Positions 7,828-16,643 of a DNA stretch of 64,000 nucleotides are shown piece after piece; positions within the stretch are counted from its first letter, which is position 1, and each line of letters starts with the position of its first letter. The notes beneath the pieces are model-generated. The model did not search any database, was not told the origin of the DNA, and saw nothing but the letters and a program-made list of their open reading frames with translations. A program made the translations under genes and the position numbers. Source of the stretch: CAXBDP01 sp963974465 (GTDB taxonomy: Bacteria; Bacteroidota; Bacteroidia; Cytophagales; Cyclobacteriaceae); the NCBI GenBank assembly GCA_049340005.1, contig JBMPIY010000012.1. One strand, written 5' to 3'.

Positions 7828-9234
7828 ATGAAAAGTTACATTGATTTGATTGAGCAAACCTTCGACTTTCCTACACAGGAATTTAGAGTCGAAGAGAACG
7901 AGTTATTTTTTAATGATGTGCCACTGATGGACGTCATAAAAGAGTATGGAACTCCACTAAAACTTACCTACCTCCCGCGTATTTCGCAGAACATCCAAAA
8001 TTCGAAGAGGTTCTTTAGAAACGCAATCAAAAAAAGGAAATACGAAGGTACATATACCTATTGTTATTGTACCAAGTCTTCCCATTTTTCCTTTGTAATG
8101 GAGGAAGCACTCAAAAATGATATACATATCGAAACCTCAAGTGCTTTTGACATACCTATCATAAGGAGACTGCATGAGGAAGGCAAAATCAATAAAAACA
8201 CTTTCATCCTTTGTAATGGTTTTAAAAGACCATTATATACTGAATATATTAGCGATCTGATTAATGATGGCTTCTCTCGTTGTATTCCGATTTTAGATAA
8301 CCTGAAAGAACTTGATTACTACGAAAAGAATGTAAAAGGGAATTATCAAGTTGGGATAAGAATGGCTGCGGATGAAGAGCCAAACTTTGAGTTTTACACC
8401 TCCCGTCTTGGCATCCGCTATAATGATGTGGTGCAGCATTATCAAGAGAAAATAAAGCCTAGCAAAAAAGCGAAGCTTAAGTTATTGCACTTCTTTATTA
8501 ATACTGGGATAAAAGACACTGCTTATTACTGGAGTGAGCTGAGCAGATTTATGTATAAATACTGCGAGCTCAAGAAAATCTGTCCTGATTTAGACACAAT
8601 CGATATTGGTGGTGGTTTTCCAATCAAAACAAGCTTGACATTTGAATACGATTACCAGTATATGGTGGATCAAATCATTGAAAATATTCAGTGGATTTGC
8701 CAGAAAAATAATGTTCCAGTACCAAATATTATGACCGAATTTGGTAGCTATACTGTAGGCGAAAGCGGTGCTGTTTTGTATTCAGTTCTTGACCAGAAGC
8801 TTCAAAATGACAAGGAACTTTGGTATATGATCGACGGCTCCTTTATCACACACTTACCAGATGCTTGGGGACTAAACCAGAAGTATATAATGTTGGCTGT
8901 CAATAAGTGGGAAGATCCTTTCCATAGAGTGAACTTGGGTGGCTTAACTTGTGATAGTATGGATTACTATAACTCAGAGGCTCATACTTCTGAGGTGTTT
9001 ATGCCCAAAATTCAAGATTCTGAGCAATTGTACTTGGGCTTTTTCCATACCGGTGCCTATCAGGAATCACTTGGCGGATATGGCGGAATTCAACATTGCT
9101 TAATTCCAGCTCCAAAGCATGTGATTATTGACAGAGATAAAGATGGTAAATTCAATTACAAGCTTTTTGCTCCGGAGCAAGCCAGTGAGTCAATGCTAAA
9201 AACACTTGGCTACGCACCTAAAAGTTCAGAATAA
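7828..9234 (+). CDS. speA: Fold-III PLP-dependent arginine decarboxylase (biosynthetic type)
   Basis: A 468-aa alanine-racemase-fold decarboxylase closely matching the enzyme annotated as arginine decarboxylase in Bacteroidota. It would make agmatine for polyamine synthesis. The PLP lysine is K83 (YCTKSSHF); the phosphate loop is IGGGFPI (about 260-265); and the catalytic Cys-Asp pair of the opposing subunit is C375-D376 (GGLTCDSMDYY). It is shorter than E. coli SpeA (about 650 aa), as usual in this phylum. Substrate cannot be proven from sequence: related fold-III enzymes act on lysine, ornithine or carboxynorspermidine. Its 3' end overlaps the convergent HAD gene by 17 bp. Confidence 0.8.
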   Translation: MKSYIDLIEQTFDFPTQEFRVEENELFFNDVPLMDVIKEYGTPLKLTYLPRISQNIQNSKRFFRNAIKKRKYEGTYTYCYCTKSSHFSFVMEEALKNDIHIETSSAFDIPIIRRLHEEGKINKNTFILCNGFKRPLYTEYISDLINDGFSRCIPILDNLKELDYYEKNVKGNYQVGIRMAADEEPNFEFYTSRLGIRYNDVVQHYQEKIKPSKKAKLKLLHFFINTGIKDTAYYWSELSRFMYKYCELKKICPDLDTIDIGGGFPIKTSLTFEYDYQYMVDQIIENIQWICQKNNVPVPNIMTEFGSYTVGESGAVLYSVLDQKLQNDKELWYMIDGSFITHLPDAWGLNQKYIMLAVNKWEDPFHRVNLGGLTCDSMDYYNSEAHTSEVFMPKIQDSEQLYLGFFHTGAYQESLGGYGGIQHCLIPAPKHVIIDRDKDGKFNYKLFAPEQASESMLKTLGYAPKSSE

Positions 9235-9727
9235 AGTTTGTCGCATCAGTCAATGATTTAGCAGCAAAGTAAGGGTCGGGATCAAGCTTATCATTTATTA
9301 AGATCCCTTTGATCCCAAGTTTTGCGGCAGGTTGAAGATCTCTTAATTGATCGCCAATCATCCAAGATTTGGCTGGATTGATATGATATTTGGCCACGGC
9401 ACGTTCGAAAAGTAAAGTCCCTGGCTTTCTTCCCAAAGAATTAGTGTAATCTGGGTGGTAGGGACTATAATATATTGCGTCGATTAAACCTCCCACTTCT
9501 TTTTGGAGTTTAACATGGCAATTGTGCATATCTGATTTAGTGTAAATCCCTTTTGCAATGCCTCCTTGGTTGGTTATTACAATTAATAGAAAGCCTGCAT
9601 TTTTGAGTTTTTGTAAGCATGGAAAGACTTCATCTGGCACGATAAAATCGTCGACTTTATAAGTATATTCGCCACGCTCTTGATTAAGGACTCCATCGCG
9701 ATCAAGAAAAATACACGGATTATTCAA
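9218..9727 (-). CDS. HAD-superfamily phosphatase, GmhB/HisB-N type, zinc-loop residues lost
   Basis: A 169-aa HAD hydrolase of the IIIA group. Motif I is D9-R-D11 (FLDRDGVLN), motif II is VITNQGG, and motif IV is MIGDQLRDLQPA. GmhB enzymes (heptose 1,7-bisphosphate 7-phosphatase for LPS) carry a zinc loop of the form C-x-H ... C-x-C-R-K-P; here residues 88-102 read SPYHPDYTNSLGRKP, so the cysteines are gone although RKP remains. The only possible start in frame after an upstream stop is TTG at 9727. It could be a zinc-free sugar-phosphate phosphatase; substrate is unknown. It runs into the end of speA (17-bp overlap). Confidence 0.75.
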   Translation of the reverse strand: MNNPCIFLDRDGVLNQERGEYTYKVDDFIVPDEVFPCLQKLKNAGFLLIVITNQGGIAKGIYTKSDMHNCHVKLQKEVGGLIDAIYYSPYHPDYTNSLGRKPGTLLFERAVAKYHINPAKSWMIGDQLRDLQPAAKLGIKGILINDKLDPDPYFAAKSLTDATNFILNF

Positions 9728-9849
9728 TCTGTTTTCAAAGTTTGTTTTGCCGTATCAAGTAAGCGAAATATCTTGTGAAAGAAAATTGGTAATAACATTG
9801 AAAAAATGAATATTTTTGAAAATGGGGCTTACACACTCAAACTAGTCTA

Positions 9850-10620
9850 ATGAGCGATTCGCTGGTTCTGATACCAACATACAACGAGAAAGAAAATATT
9901 GAAGCTATTATTAGGAAGGTAATGTCCTTGCCTAAAAACTTTCATGTATTGATAATCGATGATGGATCTCCAGATGGAACTGCTGCAATCGTAAAAAAAC
10001 TACAAACTGAGTTTTCAGACAAGCTTTTTATCTATGAGAGAAAAGGAAAACAAGGTCTAGGTACGGCTTATATTGCTGGTTTCAGATATGGCCTACTGAA
10101 TGGCTATCAATATATATTTGAAATGGACGCTGATTTTTCGCATAATCCTGAGGATCTTATCCATTTGTATAATGCTTGCGCTGTTGAAGGTTTTGATATG
10201 AGTGTAGGTTCACGCTATATTAATGGAGTAAATGTGGTCAATTGGCCAATGGGCAGGGTATTGATGTCTTATTTCGCGAGTTATTATGTTCGGTTTGTAA
10301 CTGGATTGGATATACAAGACACCACTGCGGGATTCAAGTGCTATAAGCGGGTGGTTTTGGAAACGATAAACCTCGATAAAATTAAGTTTGTAGGTTATGC
10401 TTTTCAAATCGAAATGAAATTCACCACTTGGAAATACGGATTCAAAATAAAAGAAGTGCCAATCATATTTACAGATCGCACAAAAGGACAATCCAAGATG
10501 TCAACAGGAATTTTCAAAGAGGCTTTTATGGGTGTTATCCAAATGAAGATAAGAAGTTTGTTTAGAGATTACCAAGCAGCTAATCAAAGCGAATTGACTG
10601 AACAGGCTGAACTTGAGTAA
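9850..10620 (+). CDS. Family 2 glycosyltransferase, polyprenol-phosphate mannosyltransferase-like
   Basis: A 256-aa GT-A glycosyltransferase like dolichol-phosphate mannose synthase. The nucleotide-sugar motifs are LIPTYNEKENIEAII at the N-terminus, IIDDGSPDGT (about 35-44) and EMDADFSHNPEDL (about 94-106), the last with the metal-binding acidic residues. No C-terminal membrane anchor is seen, so it is the soluble short form. It probably transfers a hexose from GDP- or UDP-sugar to polyprenyl phosphate for envelope glycan assembly. The last 41 bp overlap the convergent LolE-type gene. It starts directly after a TA of an upstream stop-like codon (TAATG). Confidence 0.85.
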   Translation: MSDSLVLIPTYNEKENIEAIIRKVMSLPKNFHVLIIDDGSPDGTAAIVKKLQTEFSDKLFIYERKGKQGLGTAYIAGFRYGLLNGYQYIFEMDADFSHNPEDLIHLYNACAVEGFDMSVGSRYINGVNVVNWPMGRVLMSYFASYYVRFVTGLDIQDTTAGFKCYKRVVLETINLDKIKFVGYAFQIEMKFTTWKYGFKIKEVPIIFTDRTKGQSKMSTGIFKEAFMGVIQMKIRSLFRDYQAANQSELTEQAELE

Positions 10621-11794
10621 CCCTGCGAAGCGGGAGGAATAAGGATAAAAGTACTAGTAGGATTGTAACTACATTGATTAAAATAATAGGTAGCAGACTC
10701 CACTGAATAGGAACGAACTCCATAAAATAGTTTTCTGGATCGAGCTTAATTACTTTCCATCTATATTGAACAAAGGCTAAGCTACAGCCAATCAAATTCC
10801 CAATCAATATTCCTTTGAATAAAATGCGTGAACCCAACACCCAAAAAATTCTGCGAATAAGCTGATCTTCCCCTCCCATTGCTTTCAGAATGCCAATCAT
10901 ATTGGTACGCTCCATTATCATAATAAAGAGTACCGAAACCATATTGAAACAAGCGACAAATAGAATTAAGCACAAAAAGATATTTACATTATTCGTTATA
11001 ATCTGAAGCCAATCAAAGGTTTCCAAATATTTCCGTTTAATGCTTTCGAAATAGTATTCATATCCAGCCCATTCTTCTAAATGAGCGATTACAGATGGTA
11101 TTTCATCTTCAGAATTCAGGTAAATTTCCATTCCACCCGCCTCATCATCAGACCAGTCATTCAACCTTCTGATCATCCCGATATCTCCAATGATAATTTG
11201 CTTATCGAAATCCTCAAAACCAGTGGAATAAATTCCTACAATCTCCAACCTGCGAGCCCTTGGTGGATCTTGAAAGAAAAATGCATTCACATTCATTCCC
11301 AATTCAAGCCTCATTCGTGTAGCTAAGGTCTCGCTAATAAGCACTTGAGTAGTATAACCAGTCGAATCAAACTGTATGAAGCTACCCTCCTTAATATATT
11401 TTTGAAAATTCTCCACCTTATAATGGGCAGGCACACCTTTGATAACAATACCTTCCACTTCGTCATCCACCCGCAATAAGGCTGGCTTGGAAGCAACTTC
11501 AATCACCTGATTTACAGCAGGCAAATCTTCCAACTCTTGCCATCTAGCTAACTGATTTATTGGATTCTCCTCAAAAGAACCTGACAAAGTGAATTTACTT
11601 ACATGAACGTGTCCTGAGAAATCAAATACCTTTTGCTTGATTTCATTTCGAAAACCATCCAAGATTAAAAAAGAAACAAGCATAATGGCAACGCCCATTG
11701 CTATCCCTGCAACGGCAATACGGTAAACAAGAGCAGAAAATTTACCACTGCTCTTAATGCTTATTTTCTGAGCTATAAAAAATGCTAAATTCAA
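10580..11794 (-). CDS. LolC/LolE-family lipoprotein-releasing ABC transporter permease
   Basis: A 404-aa FtsX-superfamily permease with one N-terminal membrane helix (about 20-45), a large periplasmic MacB-PCD-like domain (about 50-260), and three C-terminal helices (about 270-400). The N-terminal pattern NLAFFIAQKI and the segment MERTNMIGILKAMGG are typical of LolE-type subunits. It should act with a LolD ATPase, not in this window, to extract lipoproteins from the inner membrane. The start is TTG at 11794: no ATG exists upstream in frame, and the family's usual N-terminus begins exactly here. It is divergent from the NamZ-like gene, and its 3' end overlaps the glycosyltransferase gene by 41 bp. 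Confidence 0.87.
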   Translation of the reverse strand: MNLAFFIAQKISIKSSGKFSALVYRIAVAGIAMGVAIMLVSFLILDGFRNEIKQKVFDFSGHVHVSKFTLSGSFEENPINQLARWQELEDLPAVNQVIEVASKPALLRVDDEVEGIVIKGVPAHYKVENFQKYIKEGSFIQFDSTGYTTQVLISETLATRMRLELGMNVNAFFFQDPPRARRLEIVGIYSTGFEDFDKQIIIGDIGMIRRLNDWSDDEAGGMEIYLNSEDEIPSVIAHLEEWAGYEYYFESIKRKYLETFDWLQIITNNVNIFLCLILFVACFNMVSVLFIMIMERTNMIGILKAMGGEDQLIRRIFWVLGSRILFKGILIGNLIGCSLAFVQYRWKVIKLDPENYFMEFVPIQWSLLPIILINVVTILLVLLSLFLPLRRVTQVQPVQSIRFD

Positions 11795-11845
11795 GTTTTG
11801 AATATATTAGGAATCAAAATTGCTAAATTTCACAAAAACTACCCC

Positions 11846-12994
11846 ATGATTAAGTCATTCCTTGGAATAATAATTTCGCTACTCATTACTTTTCAAGTAA
11901 ACGCTCAACAAATCCAAACTGGAGCGGAGCAAATGAACGAATATTTACCGATGCTTCAAGGTAAAAATGTGGGAGTGATCGTAAATCATACTTCAACCAT
12001 TGGCCAGACGCATCTAGTAGATTCATTACTAACGAGAGGAATTAGAATAAGAAAAATATTCGCTCCCGAACATGGCTTTAGAGGCGAAGCTGAAGCAGGC
12101 GAAACAGTAAAATCCGGTATCGATACAAAAACAGGTTTACCGATTATCTCACTTTATGGTTCCAACAAAAAACCAAGCATAGCACAACTGGAAGGAATCG
12201 ACATCTTGATATTTGACATTCAAGATGTGGGAGTTCGCTTTTACACCTATATAAGTACTATGCATTATGCGATGGAAGCTGCTGCTGAGCAAAACATCCC
12301 ATTTATGATCCTCGACCGGCCAAACCCATTGGGAGATTATATAGATGGTCCGGTACTGGAAATGCAACATTCTTCCTTTGTAGGCATGCACCCGATTCCT
12401 GTGGTTCATGGTCTTACTGTTGGAGAGCTCGCCCAGATGATAAATGGAGAAGGCTGGTTGAACAAGAAAGCAAAGGTTGATTTGACTATAATCAAAACCA
12501 AAAACTACACTCATCAAAGTAAATTTGAGTTACCCATAAAGCCAAGTCCAAATTTGCCGAATTATCAATCTATCAGACTGTACCCTTCCTTATGTTTTTT
12601 TGAAGGAACGGATATTTCAGTAGGAAGAGGAACCATGGAGCCTTTTCAAATAATAGGCTTTCCAGATAAAAAGTATGGTGATTTTTCATTCACTCCAGTA
12701 AGTATTGAAGGAATGTCCAAAAATCCTCCACAAGAAAATAAAATTTGCTATGGTTTAGATTTGCGGGAGGTAAATCCACCTACCAAATTAGATTTAGAAT
12801 ACCTCATTAGCTTTTACAATATATCTGGAAAAGGTGAAGCATTCTTCAACAACTACTTCCTGAACCTCGCTGGCACTAAAGTTTTGAAACAACAAATCCT
12901 TGATGGCATGTCGGCCGAAGCTATTCGAAGTAGCTGGAGTCCAGCCCTAGATAGCTACAAAAAAATGAGAAGCAAATATTTACTTTATCCTTGA
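11846..12994 (+). CDS. DUF1343 protein, NamZ-like exo-beta-N-acetylmuramidase
   Basis: A 382-aa exported protein of the DUF1343 family, to which the peptidoglycan-recycling exo-N-acetylmuramidase NamZ belongs. Typical conserved blocks are GVIVNHTS, FAPEHGFRG, DIQDVGVRFYTYISTM, LDRPNPLG and the C-terminal SLCFFEGTDISVGRGT. I chose the ATG at 11846, which gives a clean signal peptide (MIKSFLGIIISLLITFQVNA, cleavage before QQ); the longer frame from 11798 would overlap the LolE promoter region. It likely releases MurNAc from cell-wall fragments in the periplasm. It is monocistronic in this view. Confidence 0.85.
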   Translation: MIKSFLGIIISLLITFQVNAQQIQTGAEQMNEYLPMLQGKNVGVIVNHTSTIGQTHLVDSLLTRGIRIRKIFAPEHGFRGEAEAGETVKSGIDTKTGLPIISLYGSNKKPSIAQLEGIDILIFDIQDVGVRFYTYISTMHYAMEAAAEQNIPFMILDRPNPLGDYIDGPVLEMQHSSFVGMHPIPVVHGLTVGELAQMINGEGWLNKKAKVDLTIIKTKNYTHQSKFELPIKPSPNLPNYQSIRLYPSLCFFEGTDISVGRGTMEPFQIIGFPDKKYGDFSFTPVSIEGMSKNPPQENKICYGLDLREVNPPTKLDLEYLISFYNISGKGEAFFNNYFLNLAGTKVLKQQILDGMSAEAIRSSWSPALDSYKKMRSKYLLYP

Positions 12995-13088
12995 TCTTAA
13001 TTTATAGCTTTTACCATTTGACTAATATTGATATTGTCTAATTGTATTTCTTAGTACATTAGGGAAATAACCACAACCCTAAACTATT

Positions 13089-14321
13089 ATGAAGAGAACA
13101 ATTATTTCAACCCTAGCATTATGCTTCTTTGCATATATAGGATTTTCTCAGCCCGTTCCTCAAAAAAACTACGCACTTATTAATGGACATGTAGTAGATG
13201 CTGTGAATGAGAGAATTTCAGAAAATACAATGGTGCTTGTTTCCAATGGCAAAATTGAACGACTAGTACCCAACAACAATACTCCTCCTGCCGGATATGA
13301 TATAATCGATTTGGAAGGTAGGTACATCCTTCCAGGCATGATGGATGCACACACACATTTGAATTCACTTGCTTCTGCCAGAAGAGCTTTGCATTCCGGT
13401 GTAACAACTGTAAGAAGCTCTAGTGTGCCATTTTTTCAAGATGTTAGCATAAAACGCCTCGCCGATGAAGGACGAATTGCTGGCCCCGACATGGTGCCTT
13501 GCGGCGTATTTGTTTCCCCTGATTTAGGAGATACCGTGTTGGCAGATCCAGAATTAGCGAGCCTTTTCGATGGAGTCACCACAGAAGAAGCATTGAAATT
13601 ATTGGTTAATATCAATATAGATCGTGGCGTTCAAGTAATTAAAACAAGAGGGACAGAACGTGCTGGACTTCCCGATACTGATCCAAGGAAACAAACTTAC
13701 ACTGAAGCACAATTAAAAATTGTAATTGACGAAGCAGCAAAAAGAAATGTGCCTGTTCAAATTCATGCTCATGGAGATGAAGGTGCTTATGCTGCTGTAA
13801 AAGCTGGCGCATTGAGTATTGAACATGGTACGTATTTGAGTGAAAGAACATTGAAGCTGATGCAAGAAAAAGGCTGCTATTTGGTGCCAACATTTAGCAC
13901 TGTTTATGATCTGACTCAACCAGGCGGTGATTATGACGATCCTATTTTAAGAAATCGTGGCAGACATATGTTACCTGCATTGAAAGAAACAGTGTTGAAA
14001 GCACGTGAATTGGGCGTAACTATAGTTACTGGTGCCGATACTGGGTATGGACCGTATAGCCTCACTAGAGTAAGCCATGAAATCACATTCTATGTAGAGA
14101 TGGGATTTTCTCCATACGAAGCCATCCGTACTTCAACTGTAAATGCAGCCAAATTGCTTGGTATCGCTGACAAAACAGGCAAATTAGAGCCCGGTTTCGA
14201 GGCCGATTTGATCGTAGTGAATTCAAATCCTATAGAAAACATATTGGCTATTCAAGATGTATTGCTGGTATTAAGCAATGGCAGAATGGGCATGAATAGA
14301 ATGCCATTTGGTATAGAGTAA
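13089..14321 (+). CDS. Secreted amidohydrolase (imidazolonepropionase-like family)
   Basis: A 410-aa metal-dependent hydrolase with a signal peptide (cleavage after about residue 20, FAYIGFS-QP). It has the amidohydrolase metal motif DAHTHLNS, then VIKTRG, QIHAHG, SIEHGTYL and TGADTGYG, which supply the HxH, Lys, His, His and Asp ligands. The N- and C-terminal small beta domain (NGHVVDAVNERI and LEPGFEADLIVVNSNP) is typical. Related enzymes cleave dipeptides with C-terminal Pro or Arg, or cyclic amides; substrate cannot be read here. A second amidohydrolase of the same type lies at 29750-31003. Confidence 0.85.
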   Translation: MKRTIISTLALCFFAYIGFSQPVPQKNYALINGHVVDAVNERISENTMVLVSNGKIERLVPNNNTPPAGYDIIDLEGRYILPGMMDAHTHLNSLASARRALHSGVTTVRSSSVPFFQDVSIKRLADEGRIAGPDMVPCGVFVSPDLGDTVLADPELASLFDGVTTEEALKLLVNINIDRGVQVIKTRGTERAGLPDTDPRKQTYTEAQLKIVIDEAAKRNVPVQIHAHGDEGAYAAVKAGALSIEHGTYLSERTLKLMQEKGCYLVPTFSTVYDLTQPGGDYDDPILRNRGRHMLPALKETVLKARELGVTIVTGADTGYGPYSLTRVSHEITFYVEMGFSPYEAIRTSTVNAAKLLGIADKTGKLEPGFEADLIVVNSNPIENILAIQDVLLVLSNGRMGMNRMPFGIE

Positions 14322-14352
14322 AATTTTGTTGGAATAAGGTATCTTCAAAACC

Positions 14353-14360
14353 TACCTTTG
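14353..14360 (+). promoter_or_regulatory. TACCTTTG -7 box of fmt
   Basis: A full TAnnTTTG match with a TTG at 14329-14331, 21 bp upstream, as a -33 element. It ends 6 bases before the fmt ATG, giving a leader of only a few bases. Confidence 0.6.
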
Positions 14361-14366
14361 TACTGT

Positions 14367-15287
14367 ATGAATAAAGATTTGAAGATAGTTTTTTACGGCA
14401 CACCGGAATTTGCAGTTCCAAGTTTACAAATACTAGTAGAAAATGGTTGGCAAATAGCTGGCGTCGTTACGGCGCCAGACAAGCCACAAGGTCGCGGGAG
14501 GAAGATCAACCACTCTCCTGTTAAGGAATATGCATTGCAGTCTGGCCTACAAATTCTACAACCAACAAATCTAAAAAGCCCAGAATTCCAAAACCAACTC
14601 CAAGAAATAAATCCAGATTTACAGATCATTGTAGCCTTTAGGATGCTGCCTGAAAGCGTTTGGAGCTATCCGAGGCTGGGAACATTTAACCTGCATGCAT
14701 CTTTGCTTCCAGCATATCGAGGAGCCGCACCTATCAATTGGGCAATCATCAACGGTGAGAAACAAACCGGATTGACAACATTCTTTCTACAACATGAAAT
14801 CGATACAGGAGAAGTAATTTATCAAGAAGTAGAACCGATTTCAGAAGATGATAATGCAGGAACACTTTATGAAAGATTGATGAACAAAGGGGGGACTTTG
14901 GTTCTTAAAACTGTGGAAGCAATTGCTGAACACAGGGTTGAGACGAAGCCACAAATCTACAATACAGGCTTTCCAAAAGCCCCAAAATTATTCAAAGAGA
15001 ATTGCCAAATTGACTGGACAAAATCGGCTAAGGAAATTTACAATTTCATTCGAGGCTTGAGCCCTTACCCTACTGCATGGACTAGAATAAAAGATGCTGT
15101 TTGTAAAGTCTATAAATCATCATATGAATTAGTTAAGCAAAACTATCCTCCCGCACATATCGAAACGGATAATAAAAATTACATTAAAGTTGCTTGTAAA
15201 GATGGATGGGTAATTCTAGAAGAAATACAAATGGAGGGGCGAAAGAAAATGAATGTTCGAGAGTTTCTAAATGGTTATAATTTATGA
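14367..15287 (+). CDS. fmt: Methionyl-tRNA formyltransferase
   Basis: A 306-aa enzyme that formylates initiator Met-tRNA using 10-formyl-THF. The formyltransferase domain shows FYGTPEFAVPSL at the N-terminus, the folate site block NLHASLLPAYRGAAPINWAI and the catalytic Asp segment FFLQHEIDTGEVIYQ; a C-terminal OB-like domain follows (FIRGLSPYPTAWT onward). The true start is ATG at 14367; a TTG at 14358 lies in the promoter. The stop overlaps the folA start by 4 bp (ATGA), so the two folate-linked genes are translationally coupled. Two GCGGGAGG octamers, in opposite orientations, lie in this gene (14494, 15147). Confidence 0.96.
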   Translation: MNKDLKIVFYGTPEFAVPSLQILVENGWQIAGVVTAPDKPQGRGRKINHSPVKEYALQSGLQILQPTNLKSPEFQNQLQEINPDLQIIVAFRMLPESVWSYPRLGTFNLHASLLPAYRGAAPINWAIINGEKQTGLTTFFLQHEIDTGEVIYQEVEPISEDDNAGTLYERLMNKGGTLVLKTVEAIAEHRVETKPQIYNTGFPKAPKLFKENCQIDWTKSAKEIYNFIRGLSPYPTAWTRIKDAVCKVYKSSYELVKQNYPPAHIETDNKNYIKVACKDGWVILEEIQMEGRKKMNVREFLNGYNL

Positions 15288-15781
15288 AAAAGACAATTGT
15301 AGTAGCTTGCTCCATTAATAACGTAATTGGAAAAGACAATCAATTAATTTGGCATATGCCTGCTGATTTGAAATTTTTCAAGGCCACAACTATGGGTCAT
15401 CATCTACTCCTGGGTCGCAAAACTTTTGAATCCATGGGTGGACCTTTACCTGGCCGAACTTCAATCGTAGTAACAAGCAACGAAGAATATGTGGTTCCAG
15501 AAGGTCACTTTGTAGCCAATAGCATCGAAGAAGGAATTTCCATTGCAGAGTCTCTCAATCTAGAACAATTGATGATATTAGGAGGTGCGCGAGTATATGA
15601 ACAAACCATCGAAATCGCAGACGAAATAATCCTTACAGAAATAAAATCGGAGTTTGATGGAGATGCATTCTTCCCAAAAATAGACAGTAATAAATGGGAG
15701 CTTATCTGGCATGAACGACATGAAAAAGATCAGAAAAACAGTTATGACTACGAATTCAAGAAATATTTGAAAAAAAATTGA
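15284..15781 (+). CDS. folA: Dihydrofolate reductase
   Basis: A 165-aa DHFR reducing dihydrofolate with NADPH. Landmarks: ACSINNVIGKDNQLIWHMPADLKFF (folate and NADPH contacts), LLGRKTFESMGGPLPGRTSIVV, and MILGGARVYEQ before the conserved FFPKID region. The start ATG overlaps the fmt stop. A strong hairpin terminator follows at 15819. The last 21 codons, the terminator and everything to the end of the next gene were duplicated, leaving a folA tail remnant at 16825-16887. Confidence 0.96.
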   Translation: MKKTIVVACSINNVIGKDNQLIWHMPADLKFFKATTMGHHLLLGRKTFESMGGPLPGRTSIVVTSNEEYVVPEGHFVANSIEEGISIAESLNLEQLMILGGARVYEQTIEIADEIILTEIKSEFDGDAFFPKIDSNKWELIWHERHEKDQKNSYDYEFKKYLKKN

Positions 15782-15818
15782 AAATAATTTATTGACAATC
15801 ACTGCATAAACGACAATA

Positions 15819-15855
15819 AAAAGGCCTTTAGGAATTACCTGAAGGCCTTTTGCAT
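15819..15855 (+). terminator. Rho-independent terminator of folA
   Basis: Arms AAAAGGCCTT at 15819-15828 and AAGGCCTTTT at 15842-15851, 10 perfect pairs with a 13-base loop; the 3' arm ends in a T run. It is repeated exactly at 16925-16961 within the duplication. Confidence 0.8.
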
Positions 15856-15878
15856 TTACTTATAATAACTTTATGACA

Positions 15879-15949
15879 TGAACAACATTATTAGGTTGTG
15901 AACGACATTTTTTTAGTCATAAACGCTTGTGTAATCGAAATGAACATAC
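15879..15949 (+). promoter_or_regulatory. Phased TNAAC motif array 1 upstream of secreted-protein copy A
   Basis: Four units starting at 15879 (TGAACAACATTA), 15899 (TGAACGACATTT), 15920 (TAAACGCTTGTG) and 15941 (TGAACATACTAT), spaced 20, 21 and 21 bp. Their complement contains GTTYA, matching the core GTTN[A/G][T/G] of LytTR-domain direct repeats, which are also 21-22 bp apart. The third unit overlaps the -33 element. The same array recurs at 16985-17055. Confidence 0.6.
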
Positions 15950-15957
15950 TATATTTG
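15927..15957 (+). promoter_or_regulatory. Promoter of secreted-protein copy A (TTG-N20-TATATTTG)
   Basis: TTG at 15927-15929 and TATATTTG at 15950-15957, 20 bp apart, match the Bacteroidota housekeeping promoter. Start of transcription should be near 15961, about 16 bases before the ATG. Duplicated at 17033-17063. Confidence 0.7.
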
Positions 15958-15976
15958 ATTCATAAATCAGAAAGAC

Positions 15977-16594
15977 ATGAAAAATATCTTCACACCTGCT
16001 CTAGTAATCGCTTCTCTTATCACTTTCAGTGCTAGCGCTCAATTCTCAGGATTGAATGCTTCAACTGCAATTACAAAAGTGAATAGCGAAACAATTGCTA
16101 CTGCTTCTGGTGCTACTAGCATCACTATGGATGTTGAGATCAACGAAGAGTCTAACTGGTTCACCGCTTTCTTGAATGACTACGCTGCTCTTGGTGATGT
16201 AGATGGAAATGCTAAAATCCAAGGTGTTGTAATCACAATGGAAAAAACCAACAATGCTGACGAAGTAATTTATGATGACGTTGTTAAGTTGTTTGTTCCG
16301 GCTTCTTTAACTTTTGACGGTGCGAAAAATCAAACGGCTGAAAGATCTGATTTAGTGTCAGCTAACAAAGCATCAATTGCTCCTTGGGCTGCAGGTTCTC
16401 AGAAAGTTGCTTACGGTACAGCTTACGACAACTGGGGACTAGACAATGTATCTCTTAATGACCTAAAAGAATTTGGTTTAGGTATCGAATTCAAAGCTGA
16501 TTCTAACACTACGATCAACGTATCAAATATCAAAGCAACAATCTTCTTATCAAACGGCACTTCAACGCAAGTTGCTGTAAATAGCTTCAGATAA
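15977..16594 (+). CDS. Secreted protein of unknown family, copy A
   Basis: A 205-aa protein with a clear signal peptide (MKNIFTPALVIASLITFSASA, cleaved before QFS), so the mature protein of about 184 aa is periplasmic, surface or extracellular. I do not recognise the family. The mature part alternates short beta-like stretches with acidic Asn/Asp-rich loops and has no cysteine, no lipobox and no T9SS C-terminal domain; it ends in NSFR. It is 204/205 identical to copy B (one Leu/Phe change near the end, IFLSNG versus IFFSNG) and clearly related to copy C at 17999. Its own promoter, upstream motif array and terminator suggest strong, separately controlled expression. Confidence 0.9.
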   Translation: MKNIFTPALVIASLITFSASAQFSGLNASTAITKVNSETIATASGATSITMDVEINEESNWFTAFLNDYAALGDVDGNAKIQGVVITMEKTNNADEVIYDDVVKLFVPASLTFDGAKNQTAERSDLVSANKASIAPWAAGSQKVAYGTAYDNWGLDNVSLNDLKEFGLGIEFKADSNTTINVSNIKATIFLSNGTSTQVAVNSFR

Positions 16595-16616
16595 GACTAG
16601 TCTTTACAAATATTCT

Positions 16617-16643
16617 AAACCGACATTAACGTCGGTTTTTTTA
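16617..16643 (+). terminator. Terminator of copy A
   Basis: Stem AAACCGAC/GTCGGTTT (16617-16624 and 16631-16638), 6-base loop, followed by T's. Confidence 0.8.

Noticed and set aside
9806..9852. Short ORF (14 codons) directly before the glycosyltransferase start
   Set aside because: Too short, no conserved features; the TAATG overlap is likely chance.
13639..13893. Antisense ORFs inside the amidohydrolase gene (also 13169-13407 and 13713-13919, minus strand)
   Set aside because: They are shadows of a clearly coding frame, lack family features and have no promoter.
14358..14366. TTG start for fmt, and TTG starts for hemN (36769), PIG-L (53481) and icmF (19351)
   Set aside because: Each lies in or next to a promoter box or adds residues without family character; nearby ATGs fit better.
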